A stretch of DNA of 64,000 bases from Petrosia ficiformis (GCA_947044365.1 OX345637.1:5752501-5816500); one strand, 5' to 3'; counted from the stretch's first letter, positions 25,873 through 39,080 are shown. Made by a program: numbers and translations. The notes: a model not told the origin generated them from the sequence alone.

Positions 25873-26475
25873 TAGTCTCGCGAGCCAGACTCCACCCCTT
25901 TTTGAGATCGGACGGCGGGGAAGGAGTCTGGTATGGTGTCATCCTTTACACGCGCTTGTGCAAATCAAAATGGCTGTAAATTAACATATCTGCCCACGCA
26001 TTTGACACGTGAAGTCACGAGTACAGTATGGACACTGTAAAATCTATTTGTCTATGCTGTGCTGTGCAAACAACACCGAAAGAAAGAAGGGTTTTGAGAT
26101 CTGAAAGTAATTCCACTTTTAAAGTCTCTAATAGAACGAGTACTCGTTAATATAGACAAAAAACCTGATCAGAAAACAGATGTAGATGGAGTTTTACTTG
26201 GAGATTATAACAGTTTTGGTTATGTATGTCGAAGTTGCCAAACGCTGCTTGTAGCAGATAGCTTGCTGCAAAATCTTCTCTATTTCAACAGCAGACAAAG
26301 TGTGGCCATTTATAATGCGTGGGCATAAATAGGCGTGACTAAGAATACTGCAATCTGATTGGCCATTGGAGCGACAGATTCCTGCTGCCTTGCACAAGAG
26401 CGTGTAAAGGATGACACCAGACTCCTTCCCCGCCGTCCGATCTCAAAAAGGGGTGGAGTCTGGCTCGCGAGACTA
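25873..26475. mobile_element. 603-bp TIR element in the B/C intergenic gap, with zinc-binding remnant
   Basis: Terminal inverted repeats of about 85 bp start TAGTCTCGCGAGCCAGACTC and are near-identical, apart from a 5-bp insertion in the left arm. Flanked by a perfect 9-bp direct repeat ACAGATAAC (25864-25872 and 26476-26484). The other two intergenic gaps lack it. Inside, the plus strand from 26028 reads MDTVKSICLCCAVQTTPKER, then after a stop GYVCRSCQTLLVADSLL, two Cys pairs reminiscent of a ZAD/treble-clef zinc domain. The 9-bp duplication fits Mutator-like elements best. Confidence 0.8.
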
Positions 26476-26675
26476 ACAGATAACTTGCAAACATGTGAGA
26501 CATGGTCATGGTCTCATATTGAAGAATGCTGTAACTAGTCTCGCATATACCATAAAATCATGTTTACAAATTATTTCCTGCAATAGAATACAAACACAAA
26601 CTTTTTGTCTTTTATCCTTGTAAGAAAAAATAAAATTTGTAATAATCCATATTCTTGGCTGGATAATGTGAAGTA

Positions 26676-28903
26676 TCAATTTCGACTTTCAGCAGACTGA
26701 TCCTATAGTATACAAATACAAAAAAAATTATCATAGTATTATTTTGTCAACAGATATGATGGTATATAATTATATATATATATGTATGTATACGAGTAAC
26801 TGATAACACAGGAGAAACGTTTATGTGACCAACATTTTAGAATCATGAGACATAAATTTTGAAATAGTATTGTATGGCATTGATTTGAATATCACCACAA
26901 TTCATATATCTTGATGTATTATAATGACAAATAGGAGTGCACTGATTCACTCATGTTATAAAATAATAATAAATCATATTTTCAATAAAAATGAAATATT
27001 GGACTGCAGGACTCAAGATATAACCCTAAAAACTAAACAAAGTACCTACACCAATATAAAGCAAAAGACTGTACAGTTTACAGTCTAAACTACAGGTAGA
27101 GACATCATCACCACATTAAATGAATTTAATTTATCACATCTACATGAATAATTAATTAGCAAACATTTTGTGGCTTGTGGCACTCTTTGTGCACATACAC
27201 CATTCCTGGGTGCACTTTTGATAAGAAGTGTTTTTATTTATTTATTTATTTAATCGAGTTAATTATACAAACTGGAAAATGTATATTGAGTCAAAAATAT
27301 AGTATGAATGGACAACTAAACATATTACCATTGGTACACAAGAATATGTAAAATATTGATACATTAGCAACAGTACAAGTTGGTGTTACATTATAATTAT
27401 ACACACATTAATTACCATAGGTTCTAAAGAATCAACAATTTCTACTCTCCTCTGTATGTTCAAGATGGCTTCTTTGCTTTCTTGATAAAGTTGCTATGAA
27501 ATAAATGTCTCAAATAATAATAATTACATATGTGTATATGTTTAAAAACAAGAACAGACGCTGATACAAAAGGGTCAAGCTACCATGTTTAAAGACACAT
27601 GGCAATTTAGGATATGTGCTAGTAATATAATCAAGAACATTACAAGTCATTATTATTATTATGTATAAGCATTCAAAACAGTAGTGCAGTCACATGCATA
27701 CCACATGATAGTGAAGTGCAATAAATTACTTCCTTCAGGTTGTATATAGTATGGTATGGTATAAGAATTATATTGAAATTCAGTTACACATTTAAACTAG
27801 CAAACATAATTTAAAATACAAAATGTGTCATAATAACATACCATTTGAATTGTTTGTAGGGGATCTGTCTTTCTTTCCACTAATTCTAGTTTAGATAAAG
27901 GAACATTAAGTTTCATTTTGATATTAAACAGCTGCTGTTCTAAAAGAGCTACTCGTCTTGATAAGGTTCTTCTCACTTCCTATATAATAATAATACACAA
28001 AATGACTGCAAAGATACATATACCATATTACACAGAATTTCAAACTGATGATCAGATTAAAGCTAACTGTGCTATATATAAAACTAACTATATTCTGTTA
28101 TATATAAAACTAACTATATTCTGTTCCCTCGAATTCATTTCACAGCGTAGAATCTAATCAGAAATAAAGATTCAATAACAGTTTGAACATAAAATAAACA
28201 ACATGGTAACACTTCAAGCATAAAAACAGCAAAATAACTGTCATATGCACTGGAGAAAGCCAAAACAGAAACACTTCTTGACTTTGTAATCTATATCGTA
28301 CATGTACTATTAACATTATCATATATACATTTACTGTTAGTAAATATCATAATTATGTACACTTATATACTGTTAATATTGTACATTTACAGATAATAAA
28401 TCTACCTCATTTTCTATTTTAAGTTTTTCCATTTCTGCACTCATATGTTTAAATATCTGCCTTTCTTCTTGAATTTCCATCTCGTACTTAGCTTGCATTT
28501 TTTTGAAGGCGTCTTGCTCAGTAGTAACATCCACTTTTTGCTGCTCTTGAAATTCAGCAGTCTATAATTTCAAAATGTCAATAAGAATAAAAAAATAGAA
28601 GATAATTATAAAAGATTCCATTAGCATATGTATTGCAGACAGAACTGTACATTGAATGCTGATGTGTACTTGTATATTCTATTCCATAAGGCTTCCAGGG
28701 AAATATAAAAGTGGGTTTTTAGCTGATATACATATACATACTTTGGTGGAAATGCCTTGGATGTCTTTATGTGTTGAACAGTTATTTTTTATACTTTTTT
28801 CTTCCTTCTCTACTACATTTCCCCCCACTTGTCTACTGGAGACTTTGAGATGTTGATCACTTCTAAACTGATTGTAGGTTTTGATCGTATCGCCACCAGT
28901 TTC
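26676..28903 (-). CDS. Gene B exons 17-21: coiled-coil C-terminal module
   Basis: Exons of 162, 156, 138, 78 and 27 nt, all phase 0 at both ends. They encode ETGGDTIKTYNQFRSDQHLK, a charged heptad exon with FKKMQAKYEMEIQEERQIFK, TLSRRVALLEQQLFNIKMKL, QLYQESKEAILNIQRRVEIV and the terminal DQSAESRN stop. Heptad spacing and richness in Glu, Lys, Gln and Leu indicate a coiled coil of roughly 110 residues. The same module ends genes A and 0. Confidence 0.75.
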
Positions 28904-29428
28904 CTGAGGAGAATATACAGCAACTATTATAGTGAAGCACCAATTAAAAGTATATAGTTATCTCATTAAGGATTTACCATGTATATGAGAATATATACTA
29001 CAGTCAATTACAAGGTTTCTACAGTTTCATAATATTTTGAAAATAAGGACATAATATATTGCTTGTTTAAAATAGATTATTCGCTATTATCAAATAATCA
29101 GTATTACAGCAGCTCACTGAGCAAGCTTGCAGTATTTATGTGGAGTTTGTAGACCTCCTGCATACACAAAAGACAATGCATGTTGTTCATATTAGTCACA
29201 AAAAACATTATTGTAACATTATTGTAACATGAAAATGGGTAATATAAATATTTTTTTAATAAGGAATACTTTGGATTGGAGACTTCTTGCGACTAACATT
29301 TGTAAAGTTTTAAATGTAATCACATCTACTCTGACTTAGTGATAACTGCAATATGTTCAATTTGATAAACAATGATAATATAAATTGATGACTAACAATA
29401 TAGGTTTTTGTAAAATGAGATGAATTAC

Positions 29429-30629
29429 CTCAACTCTCTTAAAGCATAACTTGATCAAATCTATCTTGGATATCACAATTTTTAGCTGAGAAATGCCTGT
29501 TGTATCATTTGAGAGTGTGGTAAATTTTGTCATGAGTTCATTGAGAGACCATCCTTTATCAAAGAAGGGAAAGATAAACTGCATAGCTCCGCATAATTGA
29601 TCTAATATATCTTCACAGTAGTATTTGTTATGTAGTGATGCCATCACTAGCCCGGGTGGAAACAGAGAGTTCCGTATGTCATCTGTTGAGGTGAAACCTC
29701 TCTCTTGTGCAAAGTAGTATAACGACCCACATTTCTGTAATTCTGAGATTAATTCGAAACATGGATTATTTGGTAAATTCCTTATCTGCAAAATGTTCTC
29801 GACTACCAACATTTTCTCAATTGCATCGTTCATTGTAATTCTACCCCTCAAGATGTCTGAATGAAATTCGTCAGTAATATCGCATAGTTGCTTCATTGGA
29901 GGGTCATTAAGACATACAGTTAAACCAAATTGCTCACATGTTCTTTTTAGATTTGCTATTTCATCACAAGCTTCAAAAACGTCTATAATAGCACTGATAC
30001 CCTCAGAAACGAATACACTTTTGTATTCACCTGTCTTCATGTGAACAAAAGCCTGAAGTGATTTTGTTTCCTCCTCAAGATTCAGTTTTTTAATGATTGG
30101 GAGAGTAGAGAAACGCAATACTTGATTGAATGTAGATTTTCCATCAAATTCCGTTTCGGCAGTAATAGCCTCATGCAATGCTGGTAATGTAAACATATCT
30201 AGAATTTGTTTGACACTAGCATCTCCATCTAGTATCATGTCTAGTAAATGTTCTGTATTTTGGACAGCAGAATTCAGGCGAGTAAGTAGCCTATGAGTTG
30301 TTGATGACATATTTGGGTTATTACTGGAAGGCTGTAGCTTGCATTCAGTGTTTGTATTTTGCTTTAAGAAGTAGTCAATACAACTGTCTATAATGACACA
30401 CCCTCTTTGGGTTTTGAAGATTAGTGTGTCAAGTGAATCAACTATGGGTAACAAAAATTCACTGATCTCCTTGGAGAGAACAACAAGGTCATTTAGCTTA
30501 GCATCATAATTTGGTCTGTATTTGACTTCAGTGCCAGCTATATGTAACTTAAAACTGCTTTGAAATTTTGCATCTAGTTTGTGAGGAAAATGAACTCCAT
30601 ACTTTACGAGGACAGATTTTACAGGGCAT
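29429..30629 (-). CDS. Gene B exon 16: large helical exon
   Basis: 1,201 nt, 400 codons, fully open despite the exon 2 frameshift. Contains IFKTQRGCVIIDSCIDYFL, MFTLPALHEAITAETEFDG, FVSEGISAIIDVFEACDE and LCGAMQFIFPFFDKGWSLNE. It ends at FKRVE and joins the coiled-coil exon 28742-28903 in phase 0. The lack of any further lesion suggests either very recent loss or continued translation from an internal start. Confidence 0.75.
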
Positions 30630-30694
30630 CTATGTAGAATAGAAATAAATAATTCCAAGTACTAAATTATACTTAAAGATTCATTTCAACTTAC

Positions 30695-31230
30695 TGTGAT
30701 AATTCAGGGTAATTTCGTGAAGTGTGAACAAGCAAACTGTTAATCTTCTTTGTACAGTCATCATATAGTGTAGCAAGTTTTTGCAACTCATGCATAGCAA
30801 CAGCTTCCTTTACACCAAAGGTTATATGTTTAAGTATAGCTTTGTATGCATTATGGTTAAGCAACAGTATCTGAAGTTGTTCATAAGTAAACGATCTATT
30901 CTCCAGACGATTAACTAGTACATTGATAGCTTCCTCTAGATTACTTGCAAACCGATTTAGTTTCTGTGCTTCCATATACTTAAAACTTTTGCAAATTATA
31001 TTAAAGGCTTTGGCTATTAGAGCAATAATATTTGCATGCTCTTTCAGCCAGATGAGGTCATCTGCTGTGATAGTAATATAACCAGCAACATGTTCACATA
31101 TGGATACAGCAACCTCAACTCTAACACATGAAACTCCAAACTCAGACATAGTATGCAACACATCACATGATTTCTCTAGAAGAGTCTGATAGGTTTCCAC
31201 TCTTGTTTCAGGAAAAGGCAAGAAAATTTT
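30695..31230 (-). CDS. Gene B exon 15: helical domain
   Basis: 536-nt exon equal in length and phase to those of A and C. The N-terminus of the exon (KIFLPFPETRVETYQ) differs most from the other copies; the middle (YITITADDLIWLKEHANI) is strongly conserved. No known family recognised. Confidence 0.75.
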
Positions 31231-34000
31231 CTGTAAATGAATATATAGAGAAGGAGTTTACGGCTGTTGGTAGCTATCTAAAAATCATGCCAATGAAACT
31301 ACAAGCAGTGAACGTATTGTGATGTAGGGATGATAGCTGTGTAAAAATTAGTGAAACAAAATAAAGGGTGTACCTGAAGCCTGATTGGCAATACATCCCC
31401 ACCTTTTTGTCATTTTCACTATTTCTTAAACAGCATAATACTTTTTTAAAAACATCTTTGCTTCTAGCACACACATTGTCTGTAATTCAAATGTCGTTTA
31501 ATTTTATAATTGTGATATCGAGTGCAAGATATTGAAATAACTCGTACATAATTATTGTTTACTTACTTCCAAAAGTACGTCTGCAACAATTGTATGGTAG
31601 GAGCTAGGTTGTATTGGTAAAACACCCTGTGTGTAAAGATATACTACATAAAAAAGGTATCCCTATGATCAGTTTGAGGTCAATGTATATTGAGAATCTT
31701 CTTTCCTATGTCCAAATCCAGGTATGTACAGTAGCTAATGTATTTTTACATGCCACAACCATTATTGACCAAACCTCTCAAAAAGACATAATTTACTTAT
31801 ATTATTATACCTATGTAATGTATACAACAAGTATATGATACAGGCATACATAATAATTATTTTATAATAAACATTACCCCTATAAAAATAAATATAAACA
31901 TGTTTATGACAACTAATTAACACAATTAAGAAATCATACATATTTGCTGTAAGCAGATTGTTATTAATATTCATTAATTTCTCCATTTATCACATGCGTA
32001 TTGGTGAGTGTTAAATTCAGACAAAGTAATCACTGCTGTCCCAGAATAATCGTTGTTAGTATTTGGCTTAGTCATTCAAGGTAGCCTGCATCCAACAACT
32101 GTTTGGTATTAATAACTATCACTACTGAAGTAGGTAGTATGAAGAATTGACTCCATCACCTTTAAATTTGCTAATAAATAATGTTTCACAATTTTGTCAA
32201 TTACCAATAAAACCCATTACAATTATTGTGTACAGAAAAAGCACCCTATGATTGTTGTTTGGTGATTGTAAATAGTTAAGCTTCTACAAAATAATATAAA
32301 TTAATAAATTCATGGATGAATATGTTCTATAAAATACAAGTAGTAGCTTGAATGAAATTTATTCATGATCATTGCAACTGAGACTCACCATTAATGAATA
32401 CATCAACTCCAACAAATCTCCTTTTAGGTTTTTAGTACTAATGAACTCCCTGAGGAATTGTTTAAAGTCATCTTGTATTGGACCAACTAAAAGCATTGGT
32501 GTTTCCAGTAGCATTAGGTCCAGTATAAACTTATGTTTGTCGCTATATTTGTGACTAATAGCTGCAATAAATCCGAGTAGCTGATATTGTTCCTGAAGTT
32601 CTGTCAATCTGTGGTTGAAATAATTTATAAATACATTCTAATGATTCTATGTACCAACTAATATTCACTGTAATGATTAACAGTTCAAATAAATGTTCTA
32701 TCCTTTCTAATGTAAATAATAAAAATTTCATAATAAGATATACATACTATACTAAGTTTTGTACTCAAGAAATACTCTTAGATTTAAAACTCATTGGTGG
32801 TATAATGTTATTCATTCTTCAAATAGATGTAGTAATCCTCCCTCCCCATACCAACCATCCTCCATTATCACAGTCATTTATTTGCCTGTGTCATTGTTGG
32901 TTCACTTCCTAAGGTAATTAATAATATTCATTTGATCACACCTATCATATTTACTGTAATTCTCTTTATGGGATAACATCCTGCCGCAAATGGTTTATAT
33001 ATATATATTATTACCTTGTGCTACTCAGTTTTAGTAATGATTCCACATAAGTGTCTTTAATACATAGGGAAGGATTACAGTAAGCAATGAAGTTTAATAA
33101 CATCTGTAAGTGAAAAACAAACATTAAATTTCTCTCAGACATTCTCTGCTGTGATACTTTTCCCCCTATGAGATTATGTCTATTTTATACATGTATGTAC
33201 TAAAGCAAATCATTGATTATGTGGACAAAATTTACAAAATTATTGATTCTAAGCTTGCACAAGAATTAATCTATCATATAATTACCGGGTCTTTTATTTT
33301 ACCTCGGTGTTTTTGAAGTTCCCAGAATTAAATAGTTTCACAAACTGCTCTATAGATAACTGCTGACATTTCTTTCCTACTGCAAATTCCAACTGTATTA
33401 AAAGAAATTTACAAACATTTCCATCTGCATAAATGCATACATGAATGTTGACTGTAAAATGATCACATTTCAAAAACACAATTTATGCTTATTTTATTTA
33501 TATTTGCAAACAAATGATATTTCGCTAATTATTGCATACATTGGCATGAATGACACTCTCTGCAATGAAATTATAATTATGCACATATTGAAATTGGTAA
33601 TGCTAGCATGCCTATTTGTAAGTGCCAAGTAATTCCCAAACATTATTGTAGGAAATAATTACTTAACAAGGATAGTGTACTAACCAGATTGCCATCTGGA
33701 TCACTGGATCAGCATCTATGCACGTGTCGACAGTCATGCGTATACACATGGTTAATGCTATTTACTTTGCATCTTGGCATTTGTAATGAATGGACGTGGT
33801 TAGTCTGTCACTTGATGGGTGTGATTATTGCATGGGACCATTTGAATGTAATAAAAGAAGCTAAGTATCCCTCTGACTACTATTGGGACAAAAGCACATG
33901 AGTGCATACTGAGGGCATGATTACTTTAGTAGTAATTAGTATTAGAAAAAATAGCAATAGAAAAGCAAAAAGTACTTGTCTCTGTCTGAATATTTAAACA

Positions 34001-34002
<2 letters not shown>

Positions 34003-34083
<81 letters not shown>

Positions 34084-34103
34084 ATATATATATATACATG
34101 TAT

Positions 34104-34133
<30 letters not shown>
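34003..34133. repeat. (TA)n microsatellite, gene B intron 10
   Basis: About 78 bp of pure TA, then interrupted TA to 34133. Lies about 60 bp left of the LTR element. Open frames of alternating Ile and Tyr here are artefacts. Confidence 0.95.
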
Positions 34134-34134
<1 letters not shown>

Positions 34135-34192
34135 CTGCAAGACAAACAAAGGTTTGGATCCCATGTTTAAATTTATTGCACTTGATTGGTTG

Positions 34193-34400
34193 TGTAACAA
34201 TGTATTAATATGGAACTATTGTTTTTATAAGTATGGTTGTCTCTCTTTTAACAATCTCTATTGTAATCATGTTTAATTACATGTCTGATGTTATTGTTTT
34301 GTGGCACCAATTTATGTTCTGTGTATTGCTATAAATACTCCTAACATATCATTTTTAAGAGAGAGAGTTTTTATTGATTACTGCTAGTGACCTTGTTACA
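34193..34400 (+). repeat. 5' LTR of Ty3-type element
   Basis: 208 bp, starting TGTAACAATG and ending CCTTGTTACA, with a TATAAATA box at about 34330. The 3' copy shares the last segment, from GTTGTCTCTC to the end, with one internal gap. Confidence 0.85.
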
Positions 34401-34869
34401 ATTTGGCGCAGTGGGTAGGATGGCAACTCGTCCAGTTGTACTTCCAGAAGTGTTCAATGGAGAAGGGAGCTGGGATCAATGGATATTTCACTTTGAGAAT
34501 GTAGCCGCAGTGAACGAATGGAATGAGGCCTCTTGTCTACGTTGGATGAAAGTTCGATTGACTGGCAGAGCACAGACAGCATTTCAAAGATTCCCACAAG
34601 AAGTCGCTACAGACTATAAGAGGACAAAGGAAGCTCTTCAGAAACGATTTGAACCATCTAGTCGCAGAGAGAAATACCAAGCCCAGTTCCAAACACGAAG
34701 AAAAAGGAAAGAAGGATGGGCCGATTTTGCAGAGGATTTGAGTATGCTTGCTGATAAAGCATATCCGGATCTAGAAGACAAAGCTAAGGAGCAGATAGCT
34801 TTGAATCATTACCTGGGGCAAATTGAACCACACACAAGTAGCATTCAGTGTGAAGCAGAAAAGGCCTAA
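34387..34869 (+). pseudogene. Retrotransposon gag fragment
   Basis: Likely start is the ATG at 34420 (MATRPVVLPEVFNGEGSWDQ). The WDQWIFHFENVAAVNEW and LRWMKVRLTGRAQTAFQ segments are typical of Ty3-type gag capsid domains. A stop at 34867 truncates it before any zinc knuckle. Confidence 0.8.
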
Positions 34870-35031
34870 ATCTTAAGATGAGGCTGTTAGTGCTACTCTA
34901 GAAATGGAGTCATATTTGCGTACCCAGACAGTTGGTTCCATTGATGTACCAATAGATGAGGAAGGACCGATTCAAGCTACCATAAGAGCAGTAGACTCTG
35001 TAACCGACATTGTCAACAATGAAATACAAAA

Positions 35032-35529
35032 ATGGATCCCTGGAATGGTCAACAACCAATAGGAGTTGATGGATCACCACTTCAAATACGAGGATGTGTC
35101 CAAATTACTCTGAAGATTGCAGAGGTAAAATTTAATGGTCCTTTTATAGTGGTAAATAACCTAACAGCTGAAGGCATACTAGGCCTGGACTTTTTGAAAG
35201 CACATCATTGTAATATTGACATTCCTAATAATTCTATCTCATTTTTTCAGAAAAATTTGAAGGTCCCACCACAAACCAAATCTCAGCACAGCTCGTCCAA
35301 ACAGTTCACATACCTCCACGATCCACGATGTGAGAAAGAAGTGCTAGCACACTCCCAGATACCTTGCAGCAGTAATCAACCATGGTTGTTGGAACATAAG
35401 CCATCAAAACTGAATTCAGTCGTGATAGCTCGAGCCATAGTGTCACCAATAAATGGCACTTTTCCAGTTCGCCTCGTTAATCTCGGTGACCTAACGGTCA
35501 CTCTCTACAAAAACAGGCAGGAAGTATAG
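35032..35529 (+). pseudogene. Retropepsin C-terminal half and linker
   Basis: Contains FIVVNNLTAEGILGLDFLKA, the strand-turn that closes aspartic proteases of Ty3 elements. The catalytic D(S/T)G half is missing, lost with the gag/protease boundary. A stop at 35527 is followed directly by the integrase region, so RT and RNase H have been deleted. Confidence 0.75.
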
Positions 35530-35631
35530 AGCTACGCCGCTTAGTACAAATTTGGGATCAACTGGTAATAAAAGATGGATTGCTCTTTCGGAAATATTTA
35601 AACAACCAAAAACCAAGATGTCCATTATCAA

Positions 35632-36364
35632 ATGGTAATACCTAAAGCAATGAGGATGGAAGTGCTAGAAGAACTGCATGGAGGAATCTCAGGGGGCCAC
35701 CTTGGTGAGGACAAAACATTACAGAAACTAAAGCAAAGATTCTACTGGCCAGGACATTGGCAGTCCGTTCGTGAATGGTGTCGAAATTGTGTTTCATGTT
35801 CACGTCGTAAAAACCCAACACCAAAAAACAAAGCTCCTCTTCAACCAGTTCTAGCTGGCTGTCCAATGCAGATTGTTGCTGTTGATATTCTTGGTCCTCT
35901 CCCACAAACCAATTCTGGTAACAAATATATACTAGTTGCTGGAGATTATTTTTCAAAATGGGTAGAAGCTTATCCAATCAAAGACCAAGAAGCAGCAACA
36001 ATAGCCCAGAAATTATTAGATGAAATGTTCTGTCGTTTCTCACCACCAGAACAACTGCATTCAGACCAAGGAAGACAGTTTGAAGCAGGATTAATCACAG
36101 AACTCTGTCAAATGTTACATATCTACATATTGAGAAGACACGTACAACACCCTACCACCCACAGTCTGATGGTCAAATTGAACGATTCAATAGGACATTA
36201 CTAAATATGCTGTCTACATGTTCTGAAGAAGAACCAAAAGAATGGGACCAGCACTTGAGTAAACTTTGCATGGCATACATCACCAGTGTCCATAGCACTA
36301 CGGGATACACTCCCTTTTTTCTAATGTTTGGTCGTGAGGCTCATCTGCCAATTGATTTAATGTA
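35632..36364 (+). pseudogene. Integrase fragment (H2C2 and core), frameshifted
   Basis: HGG..GGHLGEDKT followed by FYWPGHW and CRNCVSC gives the zinc-binding N-domain. VDILGPLPQTNSG and LHSDQGRQF carry two catalytic aspartates. The frame breaks near 36130, and the stretch with the expected Glu continues in another frame to a stop at about 36364. A C-terminal tail remains open at 36570-36836. Confidence 0.85.
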
Positions 36365-36851
36365 GCAAACCAACAAGAGATCCTCACAAAAGCCTACAAC
36401 AAAGTTCGAGAAAATACCAAAAGAAAACAACACAGACAAAAAGAATTCTACAACTCTAAGATACATGGAAAACCATATAAAAAGGAGAACTAGTGTGGTT
36501 ATTTAATCCCGCGATAAAGAAGGGATATGCAAAGAAATTTCATAAGCCATGGAGTGGACCCTATAGGATATGCAACAATCTGTTAACTATCGAATACAAC
36601 ATACAGCAAACAACAAAATGAAAGTAGTTCATTTTGACAGACTGAAACACTGTCCAGAAGGTACTCGGTTTACTCACAAGAAACTGAATGATGTATCTCC
36701 CTCAAACCCGATACAACCCTCTCAATCACTTGGGTTCTCCCTGGAGTTGATAGAAGATGACAGTGATACCATTCAACCCTCTTCTCCTCGCTACCCTACT
36801 CGCAACAGAAGAGTACCCGACCGGCTTACGTACTAAATACGAGACGTATTA

Positions 36852-36948
36852 GTTGTCTCTCTTTTAACAATCTCTATTGTAATCATGTTTAATAACAATC
36901 ATTTTTAAGAGAGAGTTTTTATTGATTACTGCTAGTGACCTTGTTACA
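36852..36948 (+). repeat. 3' LTR remnant of Ty3-type element
   Basis: 97 bp that match two parts of the 5' LTR (GTTGTCTCTCTTTTAACAAT onward, then AAGAGAGAGTTTTTATTGAT to the end). The first 41 bp and an internal block of about 70 bp are missing. Confidence 0.8.
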
Positions 36949-37096
36949 GTTGTAAGAAAGCTTCCAAACTGAACTAGCACTTAATCTACACGTAATTAAC
37001 GTGTTCACGTACATTTTCATCCAAACATATTTATGTTAAATAGATAACAACCTGCTGAGATATTATCTTACTAAGGAATGGGCTAAATTTCTATAG

Positions 37097-37402
37097 GTGG
37101 TTCCTTCGTGTTTAATCTGTTCTGTAGTTGAGAGGACGTGTCAACATACAGTTTTAAAAATTCAAGAAAAAATATTGCTGGATTCAAAAAAGGAAAAACT
37201 TGAGTATGATGAAAACAAACTCATTTTATGGTACATGAATTTATATTTTAGACTTGTAATGTATGTATTGAGAAAAGCAATATACAAACTGCTAAAAGTC
37301 AATAATCTTCTCATGGATAATGAACAATTTGTGCTGAAAATGTCCAACATTGGTGATTGTGATGTTGTGCAATGGCAGAAGCTAAGAAGCATGGAAAATT
37401 GA
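37097..37402 (+). other. Unassigned 101-codon open frame in gene B intron 10
   Basis: Just downstream of the LTR element. Begins MVPSCLICSVVERTCQHTVL. The composition is protein-like, but there is no recognised domain and no splice partner. It could be a captured fragment or chance. Confidence 0.15.
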
Positions 37403-38741
37403 ATGAACTATGCCTTCACTCATCTACAATCAAATATCACTTAATTCACTATTCAGCTACTAATTTATAACAGTTGTACTGGGTTTATTATGGCCACACC
37501 TATCACACATTCATATACGTAATTTTATAACTTCACCAGTTTTGAAGTACTGAAAAGTATGAGGATGCTGATCAGGCAGTTTGGTTAGTATTATACTGAT
37601 CCTTACATAACATGACATAGTATAGAGGTGGCTATAAAGTATGCAACTGAATACATATGATAAATAAACAAATAATTCTTAATTCAAATTACATTGCACA
37701 AACCTTTTCTGTTAAGTAAGTTACATACATATGAGTTCCAATGCCAGTGAGGTGTGACATTACTTCAGGTGCTTTAGGATGCATGACATCAATCAGCTCC
37801 ACTAGTATATCTATCCATTGATGAATTATGTGCGTAAACTCCTCCAAACACCATGATCTCTCCTTAACCAGAGAGACAATAAAATCCACAAACTGAAAAC
37901 CCTACATGTGAAGACATCAATTTGCTATTCTGTGATCATACATTGTACAATTATGTTTGGCTCAAGTACACATGTAATACAAACATGCAAATATTATAAC
38001 AGCAAACACACACAATGTCCATATTGTACGCATCAAAGGCTCACATGGGGATTTGTGCACATTTGAAACAACAAATACATAATTTCGAAATAGTCTTACT
38101 CAAATAGTTTATATAAAAAAGAGATATTATAAGTCCAAATACACATACTGTATAACTACATGTAGATCAAATAATCACACAAAGAATGGTGGAATAATAA
38201 TGCATATGACGTCACACAGACCTCTTTTATGATTTCAGTCAAATCACCACCTAGCTGTGCAATAACAGCTGAAGGGTTTTGAACAAGTAATTGGTATGGT
38301 CTTGTAAAAGGTTTTAGAAAATCTTCAATGAATGGTATGTGAGCATTTTCTCTGATTAAACGACTTGAAACAGCAAGGGTAGTATTCCTAGTTTAAAATT
38401 TAAAGGATCATTTAACAATTCATTAAAAAACAAACAGGCACATCAATAATTGTTGTATTGTATATCATAAATAATCATGCACATATCTAACTAGTTAGTA
38501 AACTAATTATGTCAAACCTGATCATAGTAAATGAATAAAGTTTTCCACTGAAAATAATCTGAAAGTGTTTCCAACTAAACATCAAGTGTGCTTGTCCCTC
38601 CAGAATGATATTCATAGCTTTAAGACCCAGATCAAACTGGTGTGCAAGGTGTTGTAAATCTGATGATTTATAACGCTGTGGATAACAAAGCAAAAAGATG
38701 AAGTATGAAGGGAATAAAACAAGATATATTGTGAAAAAAAA

Positions 38742-39080
38742 GTATCCCTATAATTACTTTCCGATCCCTATGTATCAATCATCAATCATTGCTGATGGCA
38801 ACTGGTGTCTTTACCTTTCTGTGTACTTGAAAACCGGGGTCTGAAGAGTGAAGATGTACCACTGCACAGAAACTCCTCATGTCCGAAATTCGACAACTTA
38901 TTACACTTACTTGTTAAAGTTTCTTGCATCATCTTTGTATTGTTTCTCTGCTATATACAACAGCTATCAGTATTATTTGCACTTTTAAATTCTTCCTGAA
39001 TATTTCCGGTGGTCTGTAGCTCAAACACGTGTTCTTCCTTTACGTGCCATGCCAATTAATTGACCGAGCTCCTCAGAATG
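38742..39080. mobile_element. MITE copy, gene B intron 7
   Basis: Starts GTATCCCTATAATTACTTTC; interior shares CTTTCTGTGTACT and CTGCTATATACA with 43868-44266. Right end degenerate. Confidence 0.5.

Larger units (their letters stand above)
25744..26675. other. B/C intergenic gap
   Basis: Holds the 28-bp upstream element and the 603-bp TIR element. I see no other gene. A CTGTAACTAGTCTCGCATA stretch near 26530 also occurs upstream of gene A (62110), so the two gaps share ancestry. Confidence 0.6.
34193..36948 (+). mobile_element. Ty3-type LTR retrotransposon, internally deleted, in gene B intron 10
   Basis: 5' LTR 34193-34400 (TGTAACAA...TTGTTACA); 3' LTR remnant 36852-36948 lacks about 110 bp. 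Both sides show a 4-bp duplication GTTG (34189-34192, 36949-36952). A primer-binding-like TGGCGCAGTGGGTAGG follows the 5' LTR at 34404. Inside are gag, the C-terminal half of a retropepsin (ILGLDFL) and an integrase (zinc H2C2 and core). No reverse transcriptase or RNase H is present, so the copy is non-autonomous. Oriented opposite to gene B. Confidence 0.9.

Noticed and set aside
33942..34200. Open frames of Ile/Tyr repeats on both strands
   Set aside because: Produced by the (TA)n microsatellite.
35642..35977. 111-codon minus-strand frame
   Set aside because: Reverse shadow of the integrase region.
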